This document shows, one piece after another, positions 20,170-28,479 of a stretch of DNA of 64,000 nt. Below the pieces are notes generated by a model. It did no database searches, was not told the origin of the DNA, and was given only the letters and a program-made list of their open reading frames with translations. Position 1 is the first letter of the stretch; each line of letters starts with the position of its first letter. The translations under genes were made by a program, and so were the position numbers. The stretch is from Gordonia rubripertincta (GTDB taxonomy: Bacteria; Actinomycetota; Actinomycetes; Mycobacteriales; Mycobacteriaceae): NCBI RefSeq assembly GCF_038024875.1, contig NZ_CP136136.1, positions 3,968,001 to 4,032,000 on the forward strand. The letters are read 5' to 3'.

Positions 20170-21335
20170 CCCGACCCCGCGTCGTTGTCGCCGGCCTCGG
20201 TGACACAGGAATTCTCACCGCCATCCACCTGTCCCGGCACGCCGACGTCGTCGGGATCTCGTCGAAGACCGGACTGGTCAGCGGTCAGGAACTCGGGCTA
20301 CGCGTGAGCCGGCCCGACACCTGGGCTCGCGACTACCGGATCCCGTTCGAGCGATTTCGGAAGCTCGATCGCGTCCGCACCATCCACGGTTCGTTGACCG
20401 CGGCCGACCTCGACGGACGAACCGTCACGGTCACCGGTGCAGACGGAACCGAGCACGTCGAACCGTTCGACAGCCTGATCATCGCAACCGGTGTCCGCAA
20501 CGGCTTCTGGCGTCGCCCGGGCCTTCAGTCCCCGACCGACGTCGATCGGGACCTCACCGCCGCTCATTCCCGGCTGGCGAGGGCGGAATCGATCGCGGTG
20601 GTCGGCGGCGGGGCAGCAGCGGTGAGTGCGGCGGCGAACCTCGCTGCGACATGGCCGGACAAACGCATCGACCTCTACCACCCCGGCGAGCGCGCACTTC
20701 CTCGTCACCACCAGCGCACCTGGCAGAACGTGGCGGCGCGCCTGGACCGGCTCGGCGTCGGAGTGCACGGCGGACACCGCGCGCAGGTGCCCGACGGCTT
20801 CGCCTGCGACGAGATCACCAGCGGGTCGGTGCGCTGGTCCACCGGGCAGGACGCGGCGCAGGCCGACGCGGTGCTCTGGGCAATCGGCCGGGTCGCCCCG
20901 AATTCGGCATGGCTGCCCGCGGAGATCCTCGACGCGGACGGATTCGTCCGCGTGACACCCGAACTCCGGGTTCCCGGTCACGAACGGGTTTACGCCGTCG
21001 GCGACATCGCCGCGACCGACCCTCTCCGAAGTTCAGCCCGCAACCGAGCTGACCGGCTTCTCGCCCACAACGTCAGGGTGGACCTCTCGGGTCGGCCGGA
21101 CCGGGCGCGGACCTATGTGCCGCCCCGACGGCGGTGGGGGTCGGTTCTCGGCGTGCAGCACGACGGTCTGCAGGTGTTCGCGCCGAACGGCCGGGCGTTC
21201 CGATTCCCGGCCTGGTCGGTGGACGCGGTGCTGCAACCGTGGATTGTGCGACGTGGAATCTACGGCGGGATTCGCGACACCGGATCTCCGACGTCCTCTT
21301 TGTTGTCGCCGGATCGTCGGCGGCGTCGCACCTGA
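20166..21335 (+). CDS. NAD(P)/FAD-dependent oxidoreductase (NDH-2/AIF-like)
   Basis: The protein is 389 aa. Its start overlaps the previous stop by 4 bases. The first Rossmann motif is VVVAGLGDTGILTA, the FAD block ends with LIIATGV and a second dinucleotide motif is VVGGGAAAVSAA. VYAVGDIAATDPL is the FAD-binding C-terminal motif. The pattern resembles NDH-2 or AIF/FSP1-type flavoproteins; no membrane anchor is obvious. It is coupled to the DUF1295 reductase-like gene and could be its redox partner (inference). Confidence 0.85.
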   Translation: MTRPRVVVAGLGDTGILTAIHLSRHADVVGISSKTGLVSGQELGLRVSRPDTWARDYRIPFERFRKLDRVRTIHGSLTAADLDGRTVTVTGADGTEHVEPFDSLIIATGVRNGFWRRPGLQSPTDVDRDLTAAHSRLARAESIAVVGGGAAAVSAAANLAATWPDKRIDLYHPGERALPRHHQRTWQNVAARLDRLGVGVHGGHRAQVPDGFACDEITSGSVRWSTGQDAAQADAVLWAIGRVAPNSAWLPAEILDADGFVRVTPELRVPGHERVYAVGDIAATDPLRSSARNRADRLLAHNVRVDLSGRPDRARTYVPPRRRWGSVLGVQHDGLQVFAPNGRAFRFPAWSVDAVLQPWIVRRGIYGGIRDTGSPTSSLLSPDRRRRRT

Positions 21336-21366
21336 AAGGTCATCTTCCGCGCTTACACTCGCCCAC

Positions 21367-22068
21367 ATGAGTAACGAGCAGTTCTCGGCCCATTCGTCAG
21401 ACCCGGTCGATCCGCCGCCCGGGTCGCACACCGCGCCGATCCCGACCGCGTCGACACCGGCAGGCTCGACACTGCCGGGTACGACGGCAGGCTCGACACC
21501 GCCGGCTACGCCGGGGACGACCGACACGTCTCTGAAGCCAACGGCTGCCGAACGCGCGAACACCCTCATCAAGAAGGTCGTCATCGGCCTGATCATTGCC
21601 GCCCTCCTGGTGATCACGTACTTCATCCTCGAGGCGTTCCTGCCGCGCTGGTGGGCCGGACAGATCGGTCGCCGCGTCGACGGGTCGATGGCCAGCGGTG
21701 TCTGGACCGGCCTCGTCCTCGGTGTCGTGTGCACCTTCGTGCCGCTGTTGCTGTTCACGTTCGCGTTCCTTAGTCGCAGTCGCCTGCGAAATGTCCCCGC
21801 CATCGCGTTCGCCGTGGTCGGCGTCATCGTGGCGATCCCCAACCTGCTGACGCTGACCGTCGTCATCGGCGGCGGCAACGGTGCACACGCGGGTGAACGC
21901 ATCTTCGACGTCGACGCACCCGGTTTCCGCGCCGCCACCGCATGGGGCGTGATCATCGGCGTCCTTCTCGCGATCGTCGTCGGATGGTTCATCTGGCGCT
22001 ATCGGCGGCGCGGGCGAGAGCTCGCAGCGACCCGCCCACCGAAGGACAAGAAGAACAAGAAGAAGTAG
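21367..22068 (+). CDS. Proline/threonine-rich membrane protein of unknown function
   Basis: The protein is 233 aa. Residues 1-60 are low complexity (Pro, Thr, Ser, Gly), followed by four membrane segments (VVIGLIIAALLVITYFIL; WTGLVLGVVCTFVPLLLFTF; PAIAFAVVGVIVAIPNLL; AWGVIIGVLLAIVVGWFIW). It ends in a lysine-rich tail KDKKNKKK, which should face the cytosol. No family with known function is recognised. A hairpin at 22103-22129 follows it. Confidence 0.8.
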   Translation: MSNEQFSAHSSDPVDPPPGSHTAPIPTASTPAGSTLPGTTAGSTPPATPGTTDTSLKPTAAERANTLIKKVVIGLIIAALLVITYFILEAFLPRWWAGQIGRRVDGSMASGVWTGLVLGVVCTFVPLLLFTFAFLSRSRLRNVPAIAFAVVGVIVAIPNLLTLTVVIGGGNGAHAGERIFDVDAPGFRAATAWGVIIGVLLAIVVGWFIWRYRRRGRELAATRPPKDKKNKKK

Positions 22069-22102
22069 TGATGGTCAGACGCACCCACCATTGAGAAGAT
22101 CA

Positions 22103-22129
22103 ACCCGCCACCTCGTCGAGGTGGCGGGT
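22103..22129. terminator. Hairpin terminator between convergent genes
   Basis: Perfect 11-base arms (22103-22113 and 22119-22129, ACCCGCCACCT and its complement) surround a 5-base loop. It sits between the stops of the membrane protein gene and fadD on opposite strands, so it may work in both directions. Confidence 0.85.
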
Positions 22130-22154
22130 AGATTCGTTCATGCTGCGGAAGCGG

Positions 22155-23762
22155 TCAGTCGGCGAGCCCGGCATCCTTGCTGCCGTAGGTCTCGCGCAGC
22201 TTCGGCTTGACGACCTTGCCACCGGCGTTACGCGGCAGCTCGTCGATGATGACCAGATCCTTGGGGTGCTTGAACCGTGCCAGGTTCTCGTTGAGGTGGG
22301 GTTCCAGGTCGGCCAGCGTCAGGTCGGTGACCCCCTCGGCCAGGACGACGACGGCGACTGGCACCTCGCCCCACTTCTCATGTGCGCGACCGATGATCGC
22401 GGCCTCTATGATCGCCGGGTGGCCGTACAGGACGTTCTCGACCTCGGCGCAGTAGATGTTCTCGCCGCCGGAGATGATCATGTCTTTCGCGCGGTCGACG
22501 ACGTACAGGAAACCGTCTTCGTCCTCGCGCACGAGGTCTCCGGAGTGGAACCACCCGCCGCGGAAAGCCTCCGCGGTCGCTTCGGGCTTGTTCCAGTAGC
22601 CCTTCATGAGGTTGGGTCCGCGGTAGACGATCTCCCCCACCTCGCCGGGTTTCACATCGTTCATCAGCGGGTCGACGATGCGCGCGGTCACCGCCGGCAC
22701 CACCTTGCCGATCGAACCTTGTTTACGGAGTGCGTCCTTGCCCTCGAGGATGGTTGTCACCGGAGACATCTCGGTCTGCCCGAAGGCGGTCATGTTGAGC
22801 GCGTCGGGGAAGGCCTCACCCATCGCATTGAGGACGGTGTCCGACGCCGGCGCCGCACCCCAGCTGATGTTGCGCAGGCGGAGCTTTCGCGGACGGGCCT
22901 TCTGCGCTGCGCACACCGCCTGCCATTGGGCGGGCACCATGAACACCGAAGTGGTGCCTTCTCTTTCGAGGGTGTCGAGCATGGCGTCGGGGTCGAAGGC
23001 GCCCAGCGGGTGGATGACGGCTCGGATGCCGCGGTAGAAGACCGGGGCAAAGGCGGCCAGGCCGGCGATGTGGAACATCGGCGGCACCACCGATGCGACG
23101 TCGTCGGCGTCCGCGTTGGCAGTGGTGGCCATCGTGGTCACCGCCTGGGCGTGGAAGTTCTGGTGGGTCAACATGGCGCCCTTGGGCTTTCCGGTGGTAC
23201 CGGAGGTGTACATGATCGCCGCGACGGTGTCCTCGGGGACATCGACCGCGGGCAGGTCCGCGTCCCCTTGGGCAAGAAGGCCTTCGTACTCGAGGTGCTG
23301 CGGGTTCTCGCTGCCGTCGACGACGATCAGGGTATCGATCCCACCGGTGGACGCCGACACGGCGTCCACCAGAGGTGCGAGGAGCTTCTCGGTCACGATG
23401 ACCTTCGCGCCGCTGTCGGCGACGAGGTAGGCGACCTCGGCCGGGCTCATCCGGATGTTCACCGGCACCGGGATAGCGCCGATCAGCGTGGCGCCGAGCA
23501 CCGCTTCGACGTATTCGGTGCGGTTGAGCAGCACCATCAGGATGCGATCACCGAACTGCACACCGAGTCGGCTCAGCGCGGCGCCGAAAGCCCGTGACCG
23601 ATCGTCGAGTTGCTTCCACGTCGTGGACTTGTCCAGGTACGTGATAGCCACTTTGTCCGGCGTCATGAGCGCATGCCGGTGAACCTGGTTGTTCCAGTGG
23701 TTGCGGCGCGAGCGGTACGGCTCGGTGGTCAGATCGGCGGTGGCTTCGTACGTTGCGGTCAT
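22155..23762 (-). CDS. fadD5: Fatty-acyl-CoA ligase (FadD5-like)
   Basis: The protein is 535 aa. It activates a carboxylic acid to acyl-AMP and then acyl-CoA. The AMP-binding motif is IMYTSGTTGKPKGAMLTH, with TAFGQTEMSP, the GWFHSGDL adenylation motif and the C-terminal lysine motif PRNAGGKVVKP. The N-terminus (EPYRSRRNHWNNQV) and overall pattern resemble mycobacterial FadD5, which sits next to mce1. No mce genes are in this window. A decayed copy of the same gene type lies directly upstream, and a tandem 15-bp repeat sits in the promoter region. Confidence 0.9.
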   Translation of the reverse strand: MTATYEATADLTTEPYRSRRNHWNNQVHRHALMTPDKVAITYLDKSTTWKQLDDRSRAFGAALSRLGVQFGDRILMVLLNRTEYVEAVLGATLIGAIPVPVNIRMSPAEVAYLVADSGAKVIVTEKLLAPLVDAVSASTGGIDTLIVVDGSENPQHLEYEGLLAQGDADLPAVDVPEDTVAAIMYTSGTTGKPKGAMLTHQNFHAQAVTTMATTANADADDVASVVPPMFHIAGLAAFAPVFYRGIRAVIHPLGAFDPDAMLDTLEREGTTSVFMVPAQWQAVCAAQKARPRKLRLRNISWGAAPASDTVLNAMGEAFPDALNMTAFGQTEMSPVTTILEGKDALRKQGSIGKVVPAVTARIVDPLMNDVKPGEVGEIVYRGPNLMKGYWNKPEATAEAFRGGWFHSGDLVREDEDGFLYVVDRAKDMIISGGENIYCAEVENVLYGHPAIIEAAIIGRAHEKWGEVPVAVVVLAEGVTDLTLADLEPHLNENLARFKHPKDLVIIDELPRNAGGKVVKPKLRETYGSKDAGLAD

Positions 23763-23800
23763 TCACTGGCTCCCGTGTCGATAGTGCAAAGCTCGACATT

Positions 23801-23830
23801 GTTGTCTGCGTCACAGTTGTCTGCGTCACA
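23801..23830. promoter_or_regulatory. Tandem 15-bp direct repeat upstream of fadD
   Basis: GTTGTCTGCGTCACA occurs twice with no gap, 23801-23815 and 23816-23830. It starts 38 bases upstream of the fadD start. Two identical sites side by side suggest regulator binding or a small duplication; the regulator is unknown. Confidence 0.5.
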
Positions 23831-23872
23831 CCCTACGCAGACTCGACGGGTTGCTCGTGAGATTTCGCCCGG

Positions 23873-24060
23873 TCAATCGGACAAACCGGCGTCCTTGCTG
23901 CCGAAGCGGTCTACTCCCAGAGTCGCTTCGACGTACTCGGTGCGATGGAGCAGCGCCATCATGACCCGGTCGCCGAACCCACCCGCGACGGGTCAACGTT
24001 TCGGCGTGAGCGGTAGGGCTCGCAGGTCAGGTCGGTGATGGCCTCGGCGGTTGCGGTCAT
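23873..24060 (-). pseudogene. Relic of a second fadD5-like gene, three joined fragments
   Basis: Reading from the ATG at 24060, the first 21 codons give MTATAEAITDL and EPYRSRRN, close to the N-terminus of the neighbouring FadD. After a break, GDRVMMALLHRTEYVEATLG matches the FadD block GDRILMVLLNRTEYVEAVLG near residue 72. Then FGSKDAGLSD and a stop match the FadD C-terminus (YGSKDAGLAD). About 470 internal codons are missing. This is a deletion remnant of a paralogous or replaced ligase gene. Confidence 0.85.
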
Positions 24061-24103
24061 GCCTCGTCCGTTGCGTCTGCGCGCGCTGCGGCGTGAATCG
24101 GCA

Positions 24104-25366
24104 TCACCGCACGTGGTCCGCACGGCGGCGTAACCAGTCGCGGACACGTGGGTCACGCGACAGCACGGCGGCACGCTCGAAGTGGTGCCGTGCGGCCGCC
24201 GCAGACCCGGTGCGGGAGAGGAGATCCGCTCGTGTGGCGTGGAACGGCTGGAAGTCATCGAGATCGTGCTCTGACTCGAGTCGGTCGAGCAGAGCCAGAC
24301 CTTCGGCCGGTGAGCTCGCGCGCGCCACGATCGCGGCGTGAGCGACCTGTGCCCCCAGGGTCGGGGTGACGATGACGAGGGCGGCCGACAATGTCCGCAG
24401 AGCGTCCCAGTCGACGACGCCGGTGCGAGCGCGGTCGGTGTGAACCGACTGCATCGCGGCCTCGAGCTGGAACCGTCCCATCGGAGCGCCGAGGACGGCG
24501 GCACGTTGGAGCATCGCTTCGCCGTCTCGGATCAGGTCTCCGTTCCACAGGTCCGGGTCCTGTTCCTCCAGAGGGACGAACGACCCGGTGCGGGAAGGGA
24601 CGCGTGCCGACGAGAGGGCGATGAGAGCGGCCAGGCCCCACGCCTCGGGCTCGTCGTCGAGGAGGTCGGCGAGCGTCACCGCCAGATACAGCGCCTCCCC
24701 GGCCATCGAGTCGACGGCGTCGGTACCGGAGCCGGTCGGATCGTCCCAGGCGATCGCGAAGCACCCGTAGATCGCCTCGAGAACTGCGGACAGACGTGCC
24801 GGCATGGCCGCGCGGTCGGGAACGACGAACGGGATGCGGGCGTCCCGGATACGTCGCTTCGCGCGTACGAGGCGTTGCGCCATCGTCGCGGGGGCCACCG
24901 CGAACGCCGCGGCGACATCGGCTGCCTCGAATCCGAGCACCGCCTGCAGCATCAGCGGTGTCCGGATGGCCGGGTCGATCGCCGGGTGCGCACACGTGAA
25001 CAGCAGCTCGAGTCGTTTGTCGCCGATGGCATCGGGGTCGAGGTCGTCGATGGGTGTCACCACTGCCTCCCCGACGTTGTCGGCCCGGTCGTCGAGTTCG
25101 GCCGACTTCCGGTGTGCCGCGGATTTCCAGACGTCGCGCAGGTGGTTGCGGGCGACGGAGAGCAGCCACGCGGTCGGTTTCTCCGGTGTGCCGTCCACGG
25201 GCCACGTGCGCAGCGCGCGTTCGAAGGCGGTCGACAAAGCGTCCTCGGCGAGTGCGAGGTCGCCGGACGTCGCGGCGAGAAGCGCCACCAACCGCGAATA
25301 CGACTCGCGTGCAGCGTGATCGGCGGCGGCGTGTGCCCCGTCCCGGGTCATCTGTTCGCCGATCAT
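24104..25366 (-). CDS. ECF-type RNA polymerase sigma factor with extended C-terminus (ECF42-like)
   Basis: The protein is 420 aa from the ATG at 25366; MTRDGAH at 25351 is an alternative. Sigma region 2 includes LAEDALSTAFERALRTWP and WLLSVARNHLRDVW; region 4 lies around ADVAAAFAVAPATMAQRLVRAKRRI. A long helical C-terminal domain (about residues 190-420, DUF6596/TPR-like) marks the ECF42 type. In that group the sigma gene is paired with a DGPF/YCII protein, and exactly such a gene lies 10 bases upstream. No anti-sigma factor is present. It probably controls its own operon and a small regulon. Confidence 0.93.
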   Translation of the reverse strand: MIGEQMTRDGAHAAADHAARESYSRLVALLAATSGDLALAEDALSTAFERALRTWPVDGTPEKPTAWLLSVARNHLRDVWKSAAHRKSAELDDRADNVGEAVVTPIDDLDPDAIGDKRLELLFTCAHPAIDPAIRTPLMLQAVLGFEAADVAAAFAVAPATMAQRLVRAKRRIRDARIPFVVPDRAAMPARLSAVLEAIYGCFAIAWDDPTGSGTDAVDSMAGEALYLAVTLADLLDDEPEAWGLAALIALSSARVPSRTGSFVPLEEQDPDLWNGDLIRDGEAMLQRAAVLGAPMGRFQLEAAMQSVHTDRARTGVVDWDALRTLSAALVIVTPTLGAQVAHAAIVARASSPAEGLALLDRLESEHDLDDFQPFHATRADLLSRTGSAAAARHHFERAAVLSRDPRVRDWLRRRADHVR

Positions 25367-25376
25367 CCGCCGGCAA

Positions 25377-25754
25377 TCATCCGTTGGGGATCCATGCCCC
25401 GTCCACGGTGTACGTCGCGCCGGGTCGGATCTCGATGACGCCCCAGTCGATCGGAGGCGCCTGACGAGCCCAGTCGATGGCGGCATCCAGGTCCTCGACA
25501 TCGACGACAATTGTTCCGCCGAGCTGCTCCTTGGTGTCTGCGAAGGGCCCGTCCTGGACGACGAGCTCGCCGTCGACCTTCCGGATCGTCGTGGTGGCTG
25601 TCGAATCCCGCAGTACCTCGGCACTCACGAGGACGCCGGCGTCCTGCAGCCTGTGGGTGTAGGCCGAGAATGCGGCCTGACCGGCCTGGATGGCTTCCTC
25701 GCCGAGCGTCGAGGCGTCGTGCTCGGGGTAGTGCAGCAAGATTGAGTAGTGCAT
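25377..25754 (-). CDS. DGPF/YCII-domain protein, partner of the ECF sigma factor
   Basis: The protein is 125 aa from the ATG at 25754 (MHYSILLHYPEHD). The name-giving motif VQDGPFADTKEQLGG is present, with DLDAAIDWARQAP near the C-terminus. YCII-domain proteins have a small ferredoxin-like fold. The gene is directly upstream of the ECF42-like sigma gene, in the same direction, which is the conserved arrangement for this sigma group. Its biochemical role is not established. Confidence 0.92.
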   Translation of the reverse strand: MHYSILLHYPEHDASTLGEEAIQAGQAAFSAYTHRLQDAGVLVSAEVLRDSTATTTIRKVDGELVVQDGPFADTKEQLGGTIVVDVEDLDAAIDWARQAPPIDWGVIEIRPGATYTVDGAWIPNG

Positions 25755-25846
25755 GGTCGACCTCCTGATCACCAGGACCGGCTCTCGGTCGGTGTGAGGA
25801 GATGACGAGCGTGCGACCCGTCGATCGACAGCCTACGACCGATCGA

Positions 25847-26353
25847 TCAGATTCCGCGCCGATCTGCTCGGACCGCAGCATCCGGCCACATCGGCGGACA
25901 CTGAGTCCCCGGTGTGGTCGCGAGCTCGAAATGCCACCACTCGTTGGCAAAGGTCCGGCACAGCCCCCACCGGTGACCGTTGCGTTCGAGCCAGGCCGCA
26001 CCGTCCCACGGGCCGACGTCGACAGCCTCGCCGCGAACGTGCGGTGACTCTTCGGCGGGCAGGACCCAGCGCCTGGCTGCCGCGGGACTGCCATAGGTCG
26101 CGATCGCGTTGCGCCAGAGCTGTCGTTGCTCGGCATCCGACCGCTTCCCCGAGGTGATCCAGATCGGAACACCTTGCGTCCGGGCCTCGTTCGAGGCGAG
26201 CGTGTACGACGCGGCAAGGCCGGGAGCCAGGCCATCCGTTCCTGGGGCAAGGAAGGTGGGCGCTGCCCCCGCCGAACCGACGCCGAGCACGGCAGACGCG
26301 GCGGCACCTGACGCGAGTGCGGCGCCCATCAGTCGAGACGCGAGGTTGCTCAT
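25847..26353 (-). CDS. Secreted D-Ala-D-Ala carboxypeptidase-like protein (VanY/M15)
   Basis: The protein is 168 aa from the ATG at 26353 (MSNLASRLMG). A signal peptide runs to about residue 30 with an AGA-type end. The M15 zinc site is intact: SPHVRGEAVDVG gives the first His and Asp, and EWWHFE gives the catalytic Glu and the second His. It would trim peptidoglycan stem peptides outside the membrane. It faces the DUF2235 gene, with about 100 bases between the starts. It is a single-domain form. Confidence 0.9.
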   Translation of the reverse strand: MSNLASRLMGAALASGAAASAVLGVGSAGAAPTFLAPGTDGLAPGLAASYTLASNEARTQGVPIWITSGKRSDAEQRQLWRNAIATYGSPAAARRWVLPAEESPHVRGEAVDVGPWDGAAWLERNGHRWGLCRTFANEWWHFELATTPGTQCPPMWPDAAVRADRRGI

Positions 26354-26451
26354 CAGACCAGTAAACCGTACGACTGACCTGGGCTGCGGGTACCGGTCTG
26401 CGGCGTTACCGTCGAACATGTCGAGGCCGTCGATGCACCGGAGGGGCCGAC

Positions 26452-27585
26452 ATGAGGAAACGCTTGATCATCTGCTGCGACGGCACCTGGAAATCATCCA
26501 AGGATCCGCGGATCTCCAACGTCGAGAAGATCGCTCGCGCAGTCAAGACCGACGCCACCGACGGCGCGGTCCAACTCGTCCACTACGTCAACGGGGTCGG
26601 TACGGGTTCCTCGTGGTCCGACCGCGTCTTCGGGGGCGCCTTCGGTTGCGGCCTGGACGCGAATCTTCTTGACGCGTATCGCTTTCTCGTCCTCAACTAC
26701 GAGCCCGATGACGAGATCTTCGTGTTCGGATTCAGTCGGGGCGCGTATACCGCGCGGAGCCTGGCCGGGATGATCGGCAAGGTCGGTCTGATCACGCCAC
26801 GCCAGTTGGCCGAGGACTCCACCAGCAACCTGTTCGAGAAGGCCTTGGAGCTCTACCGGGACAAGAAGAAGTTCCCGGCCCTCGGACGCGAGGTGCCCAT
26901 CGCCTTCATCGGGGTGTTCGACACCGTGGGCGCCCTCGGCGTACCCGGCATCACGCGGCACAAGCACAAGTTCCACGATGTGCATCTTGGAAAGAAGGTC
27001 GACGTCGCCCGGCAGGCGCTGGCGATCGACGAGTGCCGCCTGACCTTCGATCCGTGTGTCTGGGAAAAGGCCGACAACACGCAGACGGACGTGAAACAGG
27101 TCTGGTTCGAGGGTGTCCACTCCGACATCGGCGGTGGGCTGGAAGTTGTCGAACCGTCCGAACTCACCCTTGCCTGGATGGTGTGGGAGGCGAGCCTGCG
27201 TGGCCTCGAGTTCTCCTACGACCGCTTCACCGCCATTCGGCAGCCCGTCGATCCGACGCTCCCCCGATATGCCGCGAACAAGTCGATGAACGCCGCATAT
27301 CAGATCGTCAACCTGGCCAAACTCGCGATCGGGCCATTCCGACTGCACGGCACCACCATTCGCCACCGACTCCAGCGCCGCCGGCTCGAGATCGAGAAGG
27401 ACCCGGCGACCCCGCTGCTGATCGCCGAACCCGCGCTGACCCGGTGGGAGTCCGATCAGGACGGACGGCGACGGAAGGCGCCGAACATCGGATGGTGGGT
27501 TGCCACGTTCCAGGGCGACCCCGACGCGCTGCGAGCGCGGGTCGTCGAGATCCCGCCGCTCGCCAAGCCTCTCGTCGGAGTGTGA
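26452..27585 (+). CDS. DUF2235 alpha/beta hydrolase (Tle1-like phospholipase fold)
   Basis: The protein is 377 aa. It begins KRLIICCDGTWKS, the family's N-terminal block, and has the nucleophile elbow GFSRGAYTARSLAGMIGKVG, a GVFDTVGALGVPG strand with Asp and FEGVHSDIGGGL with the catalytic His. DUF2235 includes type VI secretion phospholipase effectors (Tle1) but also many stand-alone actinobacterial proteins with no secretion system. No signal peptide is visible here, so it is probably a cytosolic lipase or esterase. GGAGGGG precedes the start. Confidence 0.9.
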   Translation: MRKRLIICCDGTWKSSKDPRISNVEKIARAVKTDATDGAVQLVHYVNGVGTGSSWSDRVFGGAFGCGLDANLLDAYRFLVLNYEPDDEIFVFGFSRGAYTARSLAGMIGKVGLITPRQLAEDSTSNLFEKALELYRDKKKFPALGREVPIAFIGVFDTVGALGVPGITRHKHKFHDVHLGKKVDVARQALAIDECRLTFDPCVWEKADNTQTDVKQVWFEGVHSDIGGGLEVVEPSELTLAWMVWEASLRGLEFSYDRFTAIRQPVDPTLPRYAANKSMNAAYQIVNLAKLAIGPFRLHGTTIRHRLQRRRLEIEKDPATPLLIAEPALTRWESDQDGRRRKAPNIGWWVATFQGDPDALRARVVEIPPLAKPLVGV

Positions 27586-27599
27586 CCGCGCAAATGCCG

Positions 27600-27995
27600 T
27601 CAGGCGCCCTTGATCGCGGCGATCTGGATCAGGTTTCCGCAGGTGTCGTCGAAGACGGCCACCACCGCGGTGCCGATGTCGGTCGGTTCCTGGGTGAAGA
27701 CGACGCCTTGTTTCCTGAGTCGCCGGTATTCGGCCTCGACGTCGTCGACGGTGAACTGCGCCAACGGGATTCCGTCTTCGACGAGCGCATCCCGGTAGGG
27801 CTTCACCGCCGGATGCCCGGCCGGCTCCAGTAGGAGTTCGGCGCTCTCGGGCGCTTCGGGCGACTTCACGGTGAGCCACCACGTGTTCTCCCCCATCGGG
27901 ATGTCGTGGTGTTTGGTGAAGCCCAGTACGTCGGTGTAGAAACTCAGCGCCTTGCGCTGGTCGTCGACGAAGATCGAGGTCAACGTGATTCGCAT
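27600..27995 (-). CDS. VOC-family (glyoxalase-like) protein
   Basis: The protein is 131 aa with one pair of beta-alpha-beta-beta-beta modules: MRITLTSIFVDDQRKALSFY at the start, GENTWWLTV in the middle and DDTCGNLIQIAAIKG at the end. This type is often a small-molecule-binding or resistance protein (extradiol/glyoxalase fold). It starts 1 base after the stop of the ArsR-type regulator gene, so the two form an operon in which the regulator comes first. The ligand is unknown. Confidence 0.9.
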   Translation of the reverse strand: MRITLTSIFVDDQRKALSFYTDVLGFTKHHDIPMGENTWWLTVKSPEAPESAELLLEPAGHPAVKPYRDALVEDGIPLAQFTVDDVEAEYRRLRKQGVVFTQEPTDIGTAVVAVFDDTCGNLIQIAAIKGA

Positions 27996-27996
27996 G

Positions 27997-28275
27997 TCAT
28001 GCCTTTCGTGTCACCGGCCACCGTCTGGCGATATCCGCCAGTGGTGCCGGATCGAAGTAGTGGAACTTGGCGCGTCCGCGCTTCTCGGTGTGAATCAGCC
28101 CGGCGGCCTCGAGAACGCCCAGATGCTGCGAGATGGCCTGGCGGGTCAGGCTCAAGCCCCGCTTCGTGGTGAGTCGTCCGCAGATCTCGAACAGCGTCTG
28201 ACCGTCACGGTCGGCGAGTTCGTCGAGGATCGCACGCCGCGTCGGATCGTCGAGAGCATGGAACACGTCTGCCAC
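27997..28275 (-). CDS. ArsR-family winged-helix repressor
   Basis: The protein is 92 aa from the GTG at 28275 (VADVFHALDDPTRRAI); an upstream ATG at 28305 would run through a palindrome that is more likely an operator. The helix-turn-helix is LTRQAISQHLGVLEAAGLI, with wing KRGRAKFHYFD. No metal-binding cysteine motif of the SmtB type is seen. It is the first gene of a two-gene operon with the VOC protein and probably represses that operon. Confidence 0.9.
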   Translation of the reverse strand: MADVFHALDDPTRRAILDELADRDGQTLFEICGRLTTKRGLSLTRQAISQHLGVLEAAGLIHTEKRGRAKFHYFDPAPLADIARRWPVTRKA

Positions 28276-28287
28276 ACCTGACGATAG

Positions 28288-28303
28288 GCAAGCGCACGCT
28301 TGC
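28288..28303. promoter_or_regulatory. Palindromic operator upstream of the arsR-type gene
   Basis: The perfect inverted repeat GCAAGCG-CA-CGCTTGC lies 13 bases before the chosen GTG start of the regulator. Its place and symmetry fit autorepression by the ArsR-family protein. Confidence 0.65.
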
Positions 28304-28372
28304 ATGTCAACGATGCTGCGATCGGTTCTGCCGCCGACCAGCTCGCCGCGGTCGCGTAGAATCGACTTGTAT

Positions 28373-28393
28373 AACTGGGTTTGACAACTGGGT
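28373..28393. promoter_or_regulatory. Direct repeat upstream of the FadR/GntR regulator
   Basis: AACTGGGT occurs at 28373-28380 and 28386-28393, with TTGACA overlapping between them. It lies about 90 bases before the regulator start and may be part of its promoter or operator. Confidence 0.35.
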
Positions 28394-28479
28394 GTATGAG
28401 ATCGGCCAGGGGATCAGATCCGGTTCGGCCGCCGCCCTCACCTCGAGAGCGTCGGTGGTCAAGCACGAGGAAGGTACTC

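Noticed and set aside
22140..23597. A 485-codon plus-strand frame opposite fadD
   Set aside because: The minus strand carries a full FadD with all motifs; the opposite frame has none.
22155..23762. FadD5 as the start of an mce operon
   Set aside because: FadD5 is next to mce1 in mycobacteria, but no yrbE or mce genes are present in the flanks here.
26452..27585. DUF2235 protein as a type VI secretion effector
   Set aside because: The fold is shared with Tle1 effectors, but no type VI genes, VgrG or immunity gene is nearby and type VI systems are not expected in this group.
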